Source of the DNA: Levilactobacillus brevis
Lineage (GTDB): Bacteria > Bacillota > Bacilli > Lactobacillales > Lactobacillaceae
Assembly (NCBI GenBank): GCA_003666485.1
Contig: CP032931.1
Span: forward strand, 2,170,001 to 2,234,000
Reading direction: 5' to 3'
Length of the DNA stretch: 64,000 bases
Below are positions 45,058-54,616 of the stretch, piece by piece. Below the pieces are notes generated by a model. The model was not told the DNA's origin and did no database searches. It saw nothing but the letters and a program-made list of their open reading frames with translations. Positions within the stretch are counted from its first letter, which is position 1; each line of letters starts with the position of its first letter. The position numbers were made by a program, and so were the translations under genes.

Positions 45058-45264
45058 GTTAGCAGTTGCCAGCAACGATGCCTACTCACACCGACAATAA
45101 CTGTCAGCGTTTTAGTGAGCACCGCCACTGTTGCTGGTGAACTAGCAGGAATGACACCGGCATAGAACGCTCAAGCGTCTAATTACTACCGACTATCCCG
45201 CTAACGATCAACAACCCGTTTTACCTCTTGGCAACAACCGCCGGAGACAACTGACATGCTCTTG

Positions 45265-47682
45265 TTACATAAAGTTCATCGGCTCGGGGTCGATGGTGAT
45301 GGTCAGGCCGTGGCGGGCCGGGATTTGGGCCGCTTGGCGGATCTTTTCCAGCACCGCCTTGAGCTGCGGTTCCTTTTTATATTTGATCACAACTTGATAA
45401 TAATACTTCCGCTTGACCCGCGCAATCGCCTTGGGCGTCGGCCCTAAGATAATTGCGTTGTCGCTGAGACCCTTTTGCAGTTGACCCACGATTTGATACA
45501 TCGCCTTGGCCGCCTTCGCCTCGTCCTCGTGACTGGCCGTCAGCTGGACCGCGAAGTAATACGGCGGGTAATTGCCCTGATGCCGCATGTGCATCTCCGT
45601 GACGAAGAAGCGCTCGTAGTCCTGTTGCTGGGCCAGTTCGATAGCGTAATGGTCCGGGTTGAAGGTCTGGATGAACACCTCACCTGGCTTTTGCGCCCGC
45701 CCGGCTCGACCACTGACCTGCGTTAACAGCTGGAAGGTCCGCTCACTCGCCCGAAAATCAGGTAGGCCGAGCGCCGTGTCGGCGTTTAACACGCCCACCA
45801 GCGTGACGTTAGGAAAGTCCAGCCCCTTGGCAATCATTTGCGTGCCCAGTAAAATATCAGCTTGGTGTTGGCCAAACTGCCGCAGGATCTTTTCGTGGGC
45901 CCCCTTGCGCCGCGTTGAATCCACGTCCATCCGCAAGATACGAGCTGTGGGAAATTCCTTTTGCAAAGCCGTTTCCACCTTCTGGGTCCCGGTGCCGTAG
46001 TACCGAATCTTACGGCTATGGCAGTTGGGGCAAACGTGAGGAATGGCTTCTTCGTGGCCGCAGTAGTGGCACTTCATGGTGTGGGTATCCATGTGAAGTG
46101 TCAGGGAAATATCGCAGTTGGGGCATTTCAGCACAAAGCCACAGTCCCGACACATGACAAACGACGAGTATCCCCGCCGATTGAGCATCAAGACCATTTG
46201 TTCTTGCCGGTCCAAGCGCGTTTGAATCGCGTTGATCAGCGGCTGGGAGAAATCCCCTTCGCTGCGTTGCTTGACCTCTTCGCGCATGTCAACGATGTGG
46301 ACCGTCGGCAGCGGGTGGTCGTTGACCCGTTTGGCCAAAACCAGCCGCGTGTACAGGCCCTTGGCTGCGCGGGCCCGTGTTTCCAGGGACGGCGTGGCGC
46401 TGCCCAACACGACGGGACAGTGGTTGTAGCGGCCCCGCCACAGGGCCACGTCTCGAGCGTGGTAACGCGGATTTTCATCTTGTTTATAACTACTTTCATG
46501 TTCCTCATCCATGATAATAATCCCGAGGTTGCGGACGGGGGCAAACACGGCTGAGCGCGCCCCCACGACCACAGTGGCTTCCCCGCGGTCGATGCGGCGC
46601 CACTCGTCGTACTGCTCACCCTTGGACAGGCCACTGTGTAACACGGCAACCTGGTGGCCAAAGCGGGCCTTGACCCGGTTGACCATTTGCGGCGTTAGGG
46701 CAATTTCTGGGACCAGCATCAAGGCCGTGCGCTGTTGTTGGAGCGCTACCGCGATACTTTGCAGGTAGACCTCCGTCTTCCCACTCCCGGTGACCCCTTC
46801 GACCAGAAAATTCTCGGTGCGCTGGTCATCAACGGCACTGGTGATTGCCGTCACGGCCGTCTGTTGCTCGACATTGAGTTGTAAAGGCTGCGTCGGCTTG
46901 ACCGGTTGATGGAACGGATCACGGTAGACTTCTAACGGCTGTTTGACCAGCCACCCCTTATCCGCAGCGGTTGAAATGACCGCCGTGCTGACATCAGCGG
47001 CGTGACTGACTTGGCTTTGGGCCACTAATTTGTCCGGTGCCATCGTCTGTAAATACGCCAATAACTCGGCTTGCTTCGGCGCCTTCTTGGCAACCGTTGC
47101 CTGAATCTCCTGAAGCTTGGCGACCGGTAACGCCGGCTTGATGCCCGTCGTGGTCTTGGCGGCCGCCTTGCTGGTCACTTGGTAGACCACCTCGACCTTG
47201 CCGGCGCGTTGCAGGCGTAACAGCCCGGCCAACGTACTGGCATCTAATTTGCTAGTATCAAAGTCCCGCGGCGCCCCATCTGGGAAATACGTCTGCATGT
47301 CAGCCGCAGACAACGGTTCGGTCGGTTGAATCTGCCGTTCCGTTTGGGCCTTCAAGAGGTTCGGTAACATGGTCTGGATACAGGTGATGCGAAAGGCATA
47401 GGTCGTGTCTGCCAGCCATTTGGCCAGCTGTTGGAGCTCATCATCTAAGACGGGCGCCAGGTCCAAGACAGACTGAATCGGCTTCAGTTCGCCATCAAAA
47501 GTCGTTGCGTCGCTAAGACCGACCACGACGCCTGACACCACGCGATGACCGCGACCAAACGGCACCGTGACCCGCATCCCCAGCTGTACTTGATGTTCTA
47601 ATTCGGCTGGAATGGCGTAGGAATAAGGTTCATTCGTCTGCATGGTTGGCACATCAACGATAATTTGGCCAATCTGGGCCAT
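45265..47682 (-). CDS. priA: Primosomal protein N' (replication restart helicase PriA)
   Basis: An 805-residue helicase that reloads the replisome at forks outside oriC. The 3'-end-binding N-terminal domain (about 1-105) is followed by the helicase core with GVTGSGKTEVYLQSI (about 293), IIMDEEHESSYKQDE (DEEH, about 395) and GSATPSLET. A zinc module of paired cysteines (about 515-560, with CRDCGFVLKCPNC and CHYCG) and motifs QMIAKGLDFPNV and SGRAGRA follow. It ends 475 nt before fmt and follows coaBC by 11 nt. Confidence 0.97.
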   Translation of the reverse strand: MAQIGQIIVDVPTMQTNEPYSYAIPAELEHQVQLGMRVTVPFGRGHRVVSGVVVGLSDATTFDGELKPIQSVLDLAPVLDDELQQLAKWLADTTYAFRITCIQTMLPNLLKAQTERQIQPTEPLSAADMQTYFPDGAPRDFDTSKLDASTLAGLLRLQRAGKVEVVYQVTSKAAAKTTTGIKPALPVAKLQEIQATVAKKAPKQAELLAYLQTMAPDKLVAQSQVSHAADVSTAVISTAADKGWLVKQPLEVYRDPFHQPVKPTQPLQLNVEQQTAVTAITSAVDDQRTENFLVEGVTGSGKTEVYLQSIAVALQQQRTALMLVPEIALTPQMVNRVKARFGHQVAVLHSGLSKGEQYDEWRRIDRGEATVVVGARSAVFAPVRNLGIIIMDEEHESSYKQDENPRYHARDVALWRGRYNHCPVVLGSATPSLETRARAAKGLYTRLVLAKRVNDHPLPTVHIVDMREEVKQRSEGDFSQPLINAIQTRLDRQEQMVLMLNRRGYSSFVMCRDCGFVLKCPNCDISLTLHMDTHTMKCHYCGHEEAIPHVCPNCHSRKIRYYGTGTQKVETALQKEFPTARILRMDVDSTRRKGAHEKILRQFGQHQADILLGTQMIAKGLDFPNVTLVGVLNADTALGLPDFRASERTFQLLTQVSGRAGRAQKPGEVFIQTFNPDHYAIELAQQQDYERFFVTEMHMRHQGNYPPYYFAVQLTASHEDEAKAAKAMYQIVGQLQKGLSDNAIILGPTPKAIARVKRKYYYQVVIKYKKEPQLKAVLEKIRQAAQIPARHGLTITIDPEPMNFM

Positions 47683-47693
47683 GGTGACTCACC

Positions 47694-48905
47694 TCACTTT
47701 TCTGCTAATAATTGGGCGACCCGGTCGACTAATGCCCGGGCAATCAAAACTTTGCTGGTCTTAGGCGTCTGGTCGGTCACGCCATCTGGCATGATGAAGG
47801 TGACCTGATTGTCATCCCCGTTAAAGCCGATGTCGGTTCGAGAGACGTCGTTGGCGGCCAATAGGTCTAGTGACTTGCTTTCAAGCTTCTTTTGCCCGTT
47901 TGCCAGCAAATTTTGCGTCTCAGCGGCAAAGCCCACCGTTACCTGGCCAGGGTGCTTGATGGCTGCCACTTGTTTTAAAATATCGGGTGTTTTCTTGAGT
48001 TTTAAAATAAATTCATCGTTGTCAGCCGTCTTTTTGATCTTCTGGTCAGCCGTAACTTCCGGTTGGAAATCGGCAACGGCCGCGGCCATGACCAGTGCAT
48101 CGGCCTTAGGGAAGGCGGACAGAACTGCTTGTGAGAGATCCGTGGTACTTTGAATCGGCACCACGGTCACGCCAGCGGGGACCGTCAGCTTAGTGGGGGC
48201 TGTGATCAGCGTCACGTCAGCACCCGCCTGTCGTGCGGCGGCGGCCACGGCGTATCCCATTTTGCCGGACGAGTCGTTGGTCAAAAAGCGCACGGGATCG
48301 AGGCGTTCGCGCGTCCCCCCCGCCGTGACGATGACCCGTTTGCCGGTTAAGGTTTGGGGCGTGAAGAGTCCCAGTTGACTGACCTGAGCAACGATCTCGG
48401 CGGGTTCTAAGAAACGCCCCTGTCCCGAATAGCCTTCAGCCAGTTGGCCGGTCGCCGGCGTGAGCACATGGGTCCCATCGGTTTGTAACAACTGGACGTT
48501 GCGCTGAGTTGCCGGGGCCTGCCACATGTGGCTGTTCATGGCCGGTACGACGACCTTGGGTGCAGCGGTCGCTAGCCAGGTGGCACTAGCGGCGTCGTTG
48601 GCCAAGCCGTTGGCCAGTTGGGCCATCAGGTTGGCCGAGGCCGGGGCCGCAATCGCCAGGTCCGTCCAGTCTGCCAGTTCTACGTGGGCGATCTGTCCTT
48701 GGGCCTGCCACCAATTTTCATCCGTCATGACTGGCGCCTTGGTCAACGCCGCAAAGGTCGCCGCCGTCACAAACTGGGCCGCCCCCGCGGTCAACACGAT
48801 GCGTACCGTGGCCCCCGCGCGTTCCAACTCCCGCGCCAACAAGGCGGCTTTGTACGCCGCGACACTACCACTGACGGTCAAGGTGATGTGTTTATCTGCA
48901 AACAT
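47694..48905 (-). CDS. coaBC: Bifunctional phosphopantothenoylcysteine decarboxylase / phosphopantothenate-cysteine ligase
   Basis: A 403-residue fused CoaC-CoaB enzyme catalysing two steps of coenzyme A synthesis. The N-terminal flavoprotein (about 1-180) has the GSVAAYKAA start, ELADWTDLAIAAPASAN (about 75) and PAMNSHMW (about 125). The C-terminal synthetase (about 185-400) has ITAGGTRERLDPVRFLTN-like sequence (about 190) and MAAAVADFQP (about 278). It lies between rpoZ and priA, the common order gmk-rpoZ-coaBC-priA; a terminator separates it from rpoZ. Confidence 0.97.
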   Translation of the reverse strand: MFADKHITLTVSGSVAAYKAALLARELERAGATVRIVLTAGAAQFVTAATFAALTKAPVMTDENWWQAQGQIAHVELADWTDLAIAAPASANLMAQLANGLANDAASATWLATAAPKVVVPAMNSHMWQAPATQRNVQLLQTDGTHVLTPATGQLAEGYSGQGRFLEPAEIVAQVSQLGLFTPQTLTGKRVIVTAGGTRERLDPVRFLTNDSSGKMGYAVAAAARQAGADVTLITAPTKLTVPAGVTVVPIQSTTDLSQAVLSAFPKADALVMAAAVADFQPEVTADQKIKKTADNDEFILKLKKTPDILKQVAAIKHPGQVTVGFAAETQNLLANGQKKLESKSLDLLAANDVSRTDIGFNGDDNQVTFIMPDGVTDQTPKTSKVLIARALVDRVAQLLAEK

Positions 48906-48941
48906 TGCGTTCCCTCCAATTCAACTTGCCACTACCTTGAT

Positions 48942-48977
48942 AAAAAAGGCCAGATTACCCAACGGCAACCTGGTCTT
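48942..48977 (-). terminator. Terminator after rpoZ
   Basis: Stem AGACCAGGTTGCC/GGTAATCTGGCCT-type (G-T pairs) on the minus strand, followed by TTTTTTA, 16 nt past the rpoZ stop. Confidence 0.75.
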
Positions 48978-48993
48978 TCCTGAACCGCCAAAC

Positions 48994-49209
48994 TTAGGCG
49001 TCCAGATCCTTTTCGTCCGGATCGATCATTAAAGCACCGGCAGCGATTTCTTCCAATGCCCGACCAATCGTCTTGGGCGACTTGTAATCGGTCAAGAGTG
49101 GCTTGGCACCGGCGTCCAACTCGTGGGCCCGCTTACTAGCCAGCATAATCAAAGAGTAACGGGAATCAACTTGTGCTAATAAATCATCAACTGAGGGATA
49201 AAGTAACAT
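48994..49209 (-). CDS. rpoZ: DNA-directed RNA polymerase subunit omega
   Basis: A 71-residue omega subunit that helps assemble RNA polymerase by holding the beta' subunit. Recognised from [27 protein letters not shown] and the downstream [10 protein letters not shown]-like motif [13 protein letters not shown]. It lies 3 nt behind gmk, the standard position, and has a typical length. Confidence 0.95.
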   Translation of the reverse strand: MLLYPSVDDLLAQVDSRYSLIMLASKRAHELDAGAKPLLTDYKSPKTIGRALEEIAAGALMIDPDEKDLDA

Positions 49210-49212
49210 CTT

Positions 49213-49827
49213 TTATTCGTCTCCAATCATTTGTTCGTAATCCGGCATGACCCGGGTTACCCGTAAACGTTCACTGCGGATAATCATCTGGATGCGGTCA
49301 ACAGCCTTGCTGACCTCGTCGTTGACCACGGCATAGTCGTAGTTACGCATCATCCGAATCTCACCAACAGCCTTCTTGATACGCTTGTTAATGACGTCCA
49401 TGGCATCTGTGCCCCGACCGATCAGGCGGTGTTTTAATTCCATCAAGTCCGGTGGCGTCAGGAAAACGAACACAGCGTCTGGGCAGTTGGCCCGAACCTG
49501 CATGGCCCCATTGACTTCAATTTCCAAGAAAACATCTTTTCCCTGATCAAGGGTCTCATTTACATATTTTAACGGGGTACCGTAGTAGTTGTCAACATAC
49601 TTGGCGTACTCCAGCATTTCCCCATTACGAATGTTCTCTTCAAATTCTTCCTTCGAGACAAAGTAGTAGTCGACACCATTGACTTCGCCTTCCCGCGGTT
49701 TCCGGGTGGTCATTGAAATCGAGTACGAAAAGTCGGTCGCCCCCGTTTCAAATAGCGCCTTACGAACCGTTCCCTTACCAACTCCGGAAGGACCCGAGAG
49801 CACAATGAGCATTCCACGTTTAGCCAT
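49213..49827 (-). CDS. gmk: Guanylate kinase
   Basis: A 204-residue kinase converting GMP to GDP. The P-loop [16 protein letters not shown] lies at about 9-24. The GMP-binding region contains [21 protein letters not shown] (seen at 38-58) and GTPLKYV follows; the lid and C-terminal helix are intact. It heads gmk-rpoZ-coaBC-priA. The operon promoter should lie in 49830-49990; a TATAGT is visible near 49933 on the minus strand. Confidence 0.97.
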   Translation of the reverse strand: MAKRGMLIVLSGPSGVGKGTVRKALFETGATDFSYSISMTTRKPREGEVNGVDYYFVSKEEFEENIRNGEMLEYAKYVDNYYGTPLKYVNETLDQGKDVFLEIEVNGAMQVRANCPDAVFVFLTPPDLMELKHRLIGRGTDAMDVINKRIKKAVGEIRMMRNYDYAVVNDEVSKAVDRIQMIIRSERLRVTRVMPDYEQMIGDE

Positions 49828-50170
49828 CGTTTAAAAATCCCTTCATCACAAAATTTAATTAATCCGCCGTTCCCCAAATTCAGGTCGACGGTTAGCACCA
49901 GATTGCTTGGCGCGAACTATAATCTATAGGTTACTATATTACCACTATTCAGCGGTAAATACTGCATATCCGGCCTATTTCTCGAAAAAAACCGGTGCGG
50001 ACTGCCTACGCTGGGATTGGGAAACGTCAGTCACCGCTACTCGGCTTGGCGAACAGGTCACCACTAACGGTAAAAACGGTCCGAGAAAAAATAAGTAGTC
50101 GTCTTAAGGCAGCCAAAGCCAGTTGGACCGGGATGTTCCCGTAATGAGCAAAATAATCGAACAAAAAGGC
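49828..50170. other. Gap between gmk and the SOS-controlled gene
   Basis: About 340 nt without a supported gene. The yicC/yloC gene often found before gmk in Firmicutes is absent. Frames here are short and lack ribosome binding sites. Confidence 0.5.
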
Positions 50171-50220
50171 TTGCAATCTCAAACAAACGTTCGTATAATA
50201 AAAATACAAACAAACGTTCG
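50171..50220 (+). promoter_or_regulatory. SOS promoter with two LexA (DinR) boxes
   Basis: -35 TTGCAA (50171-50176), 17-nt spacer, -10 TATAAT (50194-50199). Two identical 14-nt boxes CAAACAAACGTTCG lie at 50180-50193 (inside the spacer) and 50207-50220 (start of the transcript). Their complement CGAACGTTTGTTTG matches the Gram-positive LexA consensus CGAACRNRYGTTYG at 13 of 14 positions. A repressor bound at either site would block the promoter. Confidence 0.85.
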
Positions 50221-50231
50221 AGGTGATCAGC

Positions 50232-50558
50232 ATGCAAAATTCAATCGCAAAACGCGTTACCCTGTCTGATCGGGTAGCCACCATGTCACAGGAGCTTTTC
50301 AGTCCGTTACCGGTCATTGATGGCCAAGTCATTTACGCCCAGATGCCTGACTTCCAGTTGGCGATGTTTATTCAGCAAGCCATGGACCGCCATTACCTGG
50401 TCCGGCTCCAATTCAAGGCCGCTCCAGACGTCGCCCCTGCCACAGTTATTGGCCAGCTAAAAGAAGACGCCGCTGGTCACCTCATTTTAAAACAAACTAA
50501 ACAGCTCGCCACCATTGTGACCCCCGCCCTGTTGCGGTCGGTCCAACGCGTGAAGTAA
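50232..50558 (+). CDS. YolD-like protein under SOS control
   Basis: A 108-residue protein, MQNSIAKRVTLSDRVATMSQ to LLRSVQRVK. The layout, a helical N-terminus (about 38-55, AMFIQQAMDRHY) followed by a small beta domain (VRLQFKAAP..., ATVIGQLKEDAAGHLILKQ, LATIVTPALLRSV), resembles the YolD-like family. YolD proteins usually accompany Y-family polymerase genes (umuC/uvrX), and none is adjacent here. The ATG at 50232 follows GAGGTG at 6-8 nt; a GTG at 50223 is less likely. Two LexA boxes at the promoter place it in the DNA-damage response. The family call is moderate; the SOS control is well supported. Confidence 0.7.
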   Translation: MQNSIAKRVTLSDRVATMSQELFSPLPVIDGQVIYAQMPDFQLAMFIQQAMDRHYLVRLQFKAAPDVAPATVIGQLKEDAAGHLILKQTKQLATIVTPALLRSVQRVK

Positions 50559-50562
50559 GTCA

Positions 50563-50606
50563 AACGACCATGATAGAATTTTGGATTCTACCGTGGTCGT
50601 TTTTTA
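50563..50606 (+). terminator. Terminator after the YolD-like gene
   Basis: A long stem, AACGACCA..GAAT/ATTC..TGGTCGTT, followed by TTTTTT. On the opposite strand it lies just past the stop of the LPXTG protein gene and could serve both. Confidence 0.88.
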
Positions 50607-50614
50607 GACCTATT

Positions 50615-52675
50615 TTAATTTTTCCGGGTGCGGCGGTATTGCCAGAGGCTGAGGCCACTGCCAAGTAATAACAGCCCACCAATTGCGCCATAAATAGTCT
50701 TGGCTTCGTTGGTCTTAGGCAATACCTGGTCAGCCAAGCTGTGATGGTGTCGACTTGATCCTGAGTCTTGGTGGGTTGGCGTGTTCTGATTACCCGCAGT
50801 GTTCAAATCGTCAGAAGAGCCATTTGACGACGAACTAAAACTAGTCTTATCTGCCTGGCTTTCCTTATTATCGGTCGAACTCTCAGAGCTACTGGATGTG
50901 ACCGAGTACACGTTATGGCTGCTATCAACCGAGGAGACAGCTGATTGTGAACTCTCCGACGAATAACTCAGAGAATTACTTGAAACGCTCGGGTTGCTCG
51001 AATCACTTATTTTGCTAGAACTGCCACTTTCAACAATCGAATTAGACGACGTCAAACTATCACTATTCTCCGAACTGCTAGTAGACTCATTATTCGGCTC
51101 GTCTTCCTGTTCAACCGAAACTGTATTCTCAGCCTGCTGTGTCTCATCAATGGTGAACGGAATCGGTGTTCGATTTAATTGATAGCTCGTTGGTGCTTGT
51201 TCCTCAACGAATTCGTAGTCTCCTGGTGCGAGCCCCATAACTGTCAAGGTACCATCAGTACCCGTTGTGTATGACTCTGTCGTGACTAGCGAATTGGCCT
51301 TGTGATCATCCCATCCTGAATCATACGCTAGTTGATACTGAGCACCTTGCAATTTTTCCTGAGACTGCTTATCTACTTTCGTTAATTTAACAGACCCCTT
51401 AGTGTCTACTTGCTGAACTGATTGTTGAGCAGAGGCATCGGTAGGACTGATTGTAAACGCAACTGGGGTGAGATTAATTTGATAACCGCTGGGCGCCTTA
51501 GTCTCAATAAATTGATAGGTACCCACTGGTAAGCCATAATCATTGAGGACCCCTTCACCTTCAGACGTGCTTTCAGTTGTCAGTTTGGTCTGGTAATCTT
51601 CAAACATCTTCGTACTTTCATTTAGTTTTTGCAGTTTATATTCAGCACCATTCAGCCTCGTACCGTCAGACGCCGACTTCGTCAATTTAACGTTACCGAT
51701 ATAAGTCCCATCAATTTCCGCAGAACCACCCCACTGAACATTCTTATGTGAATCTCCAGTTATGGTCGGGTTATCTGGATTAGTTCCTGAACCTGGGTCC
51801 GTGCCTGCACTACCTGTTTCACCATTTTCGGCTACTAAATTAACACTATTACTGAGAAAACCACTTGTCGTCCCACTGAAATGATCAACGTCCACTTTTG
51901 TATAGTAACTCAATGTTATCTTACTGGTAACCTTGGCAAAAGTAATGGTTAACTTTGAACCGTCAACACTAACTGTTGGTTTTAATATTTCCCCGGTTGC
52001 ATCATCTGTTGCTTTAAAACCATCGGCATAAGACTGATAAGCGCCCAACGTGTCAGTTAAGGTCACGGTACCCATATTGTTAGCCGCTGGATTAAGGACA
52101 ATTTGCCAGACCGCTTGCGTAGGAATACCAGCCGCATTGAAATCACTATCCTGAATCCAACCATTCTTAGCAACAACATAATCATCATTGTCAGAACTAG
52201 TATCATCTGCAGTTCCTGTTACATTAAAGCTTAAACTTCCTTGATGGTAAACATTGGCATTAGCTAACGCGTCGTTGAATTGAATAGTTGCAGTATGACC
52301 CGAATCCGAATCTAACTTAAACTGACCAACTACAGTATGATTCTGATCACTGGTTGTCACCGGGAAGGTCACCATTCCATGACTCGCCGACTCAGGTAGC
52401 GTTACTGTCGTTGTGTCACCATCACTAACCTTGGACCCATCGGTCACCGTCCAAGAATAGGTCAACCTGTAATTCTGCCCCGACTTCAGCGGCGCCGTCT
52501 TGTCCGTAACTTCTGTATAAGTATTGTTCCCAGTCTCCTCTTCAATTTTGCTTGGTGCATCCAACCCCGTCACGTGACTGTCTATGTTGTCTGCACTAGC
52601 TTTAATCTGAAATCCCCACAACATTAAAAATGCGACACCCAAGCTCAGTAAACCCAACCCTATCCGTTTTAACAT
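50615..52675 (-). CDS. LPXTG-anchored surface protein with two CnaB/SpaA-like domains
   Basis: A 686-residue wall-anchored protein. A signal peptide (1-28, cleavage after ASA) is followed by an adhesin-like region (about 30-290) resembling collagen-binding A-type folds. Two SpaA/CnaB repeats at about 328-410 and 427-510 carry candidate isopeptide partners: Lys330 with Glu391 (FIETKAPSGYQ) and Lys430 with Glu491 (FVEEQAPTSYQ). A Ser-rich stalk (about 528-640) follows. The sorting signal LPKTNE at 652, a hydrophobic helix and RRTRKN end the protein. Sortase would link it to peptidoglycan. No sortase or second pilin is nearby, so it is probably a stand-alone adhesin. Its base composition looks more AT-rich than its neighbours, which hints at transfer. 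Confidence 0.92.
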   Translation of the reverse strand: MLKRIGLGLLSLGVAFLMLWGFQIKASADNIDSHVTGLDAPSKIEEETGNNTYTEVTDKTAPLKSGQNYRLTYSWTVTDGSKVSDGDTTTVTLPESASHGMVTFPVTTSDQNHTVVGQFKLDSDSGHTATIQFNDALANANVYHQGSLSFNVTGTADDTSSDNDDYVVAKNGWIQDSDFNAAGIPTQAVWQIVLNPAANNMGTVTLTDTLGAYQSYADGFKATDDATGEILKPTVSVDGSKLTITFAKVTSKITLSYYTKVDVDHFSGTTSGFLSNSVNLVAENGETGSAGTDPGSGTNPDNPTITGDSHKNVQWGGSAEIDGTYIGNVKLTKSASDGTRLNGAEYKLQKLNESTKMFEDYQTKLTTESTSEGEGVLNDYGLPVGTYQFIETKAPSGYQINLTPVAFTISPTDASAQQSVQQVDTKGSVKLTKVDKQSQEKLQGAQYQLAYDSGWDDHKANSLVTTESYTTGTDGTLTVMGLAPGDYEFVEEQAPTSYQLNRTPIPFTIDETQQAENTVSVEQEDEPNNESTSSSENSDSLTSSNSIVESGSSSKISDSSNPSVSSNSLSYSSESSQSAVSSVDSSHNVYSVTSSSSESSTDNKESQADKTSFSSSSNGSSDDLNTAGNQNTPTHQDSGSSRHHHSLADQVLPKTNEAKTIYGAIGGLLLLGSGLSLWQYRRTRKN

Positions 52676-52783
52676 TTCTCACACCTCATTCGACTTGTTA
52701 CATTTGTTTTAAGTATAACGCAACAAACGAATATAATCGTATGAAATTTGTTAATTAACTAAATAAACGCAATCTAACCTACT

Positions 52784-52823
52784 AAAATGACGTCGCCCCA
52801 AATTGCAGGCGACGTCATTTTTT
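52784..52823. terminator. Bidirectional terminator between recN and the surface protein gene
   Basis: A perfect 14-bp stem AAAATGACGTCGCC/GGCGACGTCATTTT with a 10-nt loop. Six Ts follow on the plus strand and four on the minus strand. It ends recN transcription (minus). Confidence 0.82.
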
Positions 52824-52826
52824 AAA

Positions 52827-54542
52827 TCATTTCTTTTTCTTCACATGTTTTGCCTTAACCTCATCAGCTAACCCCAGCAACTCATTGGCGTGTTCCAACG
52901 CCAGTTTCGTGACCTGGGTACCGGCCGACATGCGGGCGATTTCGCTGATACGGTCCTTTTCACTCAGCCGGGTCAACTTGGTCTCGGTACGGTTGCCCAC
53001 GATTTCTTTAGCGATGAAGTAGTGATGGTCGGCCATCGCGGCGACCTGGGGCAAATGCGTGATACATAACACTTGCGAGGCCCGTGCAATCCCGCTGATC
53101 TTCTCAGCGATGGCCTGTGCCACCCGGCCACTAACCCCGGTATCCACTTCGTCAAAGATAATCGACGTGATTCCTTGGGACTCGGAGAAAATCGTCTTCA
53201 AGGCCAACATGATCCGTGATAGTTCCCCACCGGACGCAATCTTGGCTAACGGCCGCATGGCTTCACCCGGATTGGTGCGCAGATAAAATTCGACATGGTC
53301 CAACCCCGTACTCAAAATCGGTTGGGACTTGGAACGGGTGAAGTGCACGGCAAAGACCGTCTTATCCATGTACAGATCAGCCAGTTCACCGTGAATCGCT
53401 GCTTCCAGCTTTTCGGCCGCTTGTTGGCGTGCCTTGCTGAGCTGTTCACCCAGCTTTAACAACGTCGTGCGTTGGGTGGCCACTTGACCTTCCAAATCAT
53501 CGGCCGTCTCATCGGTGGCTTGCATCTGCTTCAATTCAGTCGCAATCTTGTCAAAGTACTTCAAGACCTGGGCTTCGGAGTCGCCGTATTTACGCTTTAA
53601 CTGGTTGATGACGTCCAAGCGCCGTTCAATCTCGTCTAAGCGGCCCTCGTCCCATTCCAGCAGGTCCAATTGTGACGACACATCACCCACCGCGTCGCTC
53701 AACGCGTAGTAGGCCGTTTCCAAACTGCTGGCAATCTGTTTGAAGGCCGGATCAAAGTCCGCAATGCCTTGCATCGCCTGCATGGCGCCACTGATCTGGT
53801 CGGTCGCACCTGGTGCAGTATCTTCGCCCGTAAGTGTGACTTGGACCAGCTGTAGTGCATCATTGATTTTTTGAAAGTTGTCCAACCGGTCGCGTTCCGC
53901 AACCAAGTTGTCCTCTTCCCCCGGTTCAAGCTGAGCGGACTCAATTTCATTGACCTGAAATTTAAGCATGTCTAGGTGCTGTGCCCACTCCTTTTCATTC
54001 GCCCGCTTATTTTCCAGCGTCGCCCGCAGCTGCGTGTATTGTTCGTAGACTGCTTGGTACCGCTGCCGCAGCTTGGCCACCGTGGCGCCGGCAAATTCGT
54101 CCAGCATCCCCAGGTGTTTTTCTGGCTGCATGAGCTCCTGATGTTCATTTTGACCGTGAATATCCACGGCCGTTTCACCAATGCGCTTGAGCGTGTTGGT
54201 ATTGACCAGCATCCCGTTGACCCGACAGGTATTGCGCCCGTTTTGATGAATCTCGCGTTGTAAGATGACACTCCCATCGTCATGATCGATGCCCAGGTCG
54301 TCTAAGACCTGATACGTGGTGCCACCTTCAGGAAACACGAAGCTCCCTTGAATGACGGCCTTATCGGTCCCGGTCCGCACAAAATTCGCCGACCCGCGGC
54401 CGCCAGCCAATAAGCCCACGGCGTCGATGATGATTGATTTTCCGGCACCCGTTTCCCCAGTGAGAACGGTCATGCCATTTTTAAACGCCACGTCGAGTTG
54501 GTCGATGATGGCAAAATTTTTAATAGACAGCTCTTGTAACAC
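52827..54542 (-). CDS. recN: DNA repair protein RecN
   Basis: A 571-residue SMC-like ATPase acting early in double-strand break repair. Walker A is GETGAGKSIIIDAVGLL (about 30-46). Coiled coils span about 155-400. The C-terminal ATPase half has LARIASGGELSRIMLALK-like sequence (about 425) and Walker B IIFDEVDTGVSGRVAQAI (about 455). The GTG start at 54542 (MLQELSIKNFAII) is chosen because AGGGGG lies 7 nt upstream and the family begins there; the frame is open 9 codons further. It is the last gene of folD-xseAB-ispA-tlyA-argR-recN. I saw no LexA box upstream. Confidence 0.96.
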   Translation of the reverse strand: MLQELSIKNFAIIDQLDVAFKNGMTVLTGETGAGKSIIIDAVGLLAGGRGSANFVRTGTDKAVIQGSFVFPEGGTTYQVLDDLGIDHDDGSVILQREIHQNGRNTCRVNGMLVNTNTLKRIGETAVDIHGQNEHQELMQPEKHLGMLDEFAGATVAKLRQRYQAVYEQYTQLRATLENKRANEKEWAQHLDMLKFQVNEIESAQLEPGEEDNLVAERDRLDNFQKINDALQLVQVTLTGEDTAPGATDQISGAMQAMQGIADFDPAFKQIASSLETAYYALSDAVGDVSSQLDLLEWDEGRLDEIERRLDVINQLKRKYGDSEAQVLKYFDKIATELKQMQATDETADDLEGQVATQRTTLLKLGEQLSKARQQAAEKLEAAIHGELADLYMDKTVFAVHFTRSKSQPILSTGLDHVEFYLRTNPGEAMRPLAKIASGGELSRIMLALKTIFSESQGITSIIFDEVDTGVSGRVAQAIAEKISGIARASQVLCITHLPQVAAMADHHYFIAKEIVGNRTETKLTRLSEKDRISEIARMSAGTQVTKLALEHANELLGLADEVKAKHVKKKK

Positions 54543-54616
54543 GTTGTGACCCCCTAAATAAAAGACCACTGCTGCTTCGTCAGCTCTTGCTGGTCGTCAG
54601 TCGTGGTCTGGTCTTG

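Noticed and set aside
45961-46554. 197-codon plus-strand frame
   Set aside because: Antisense shadow of priA.
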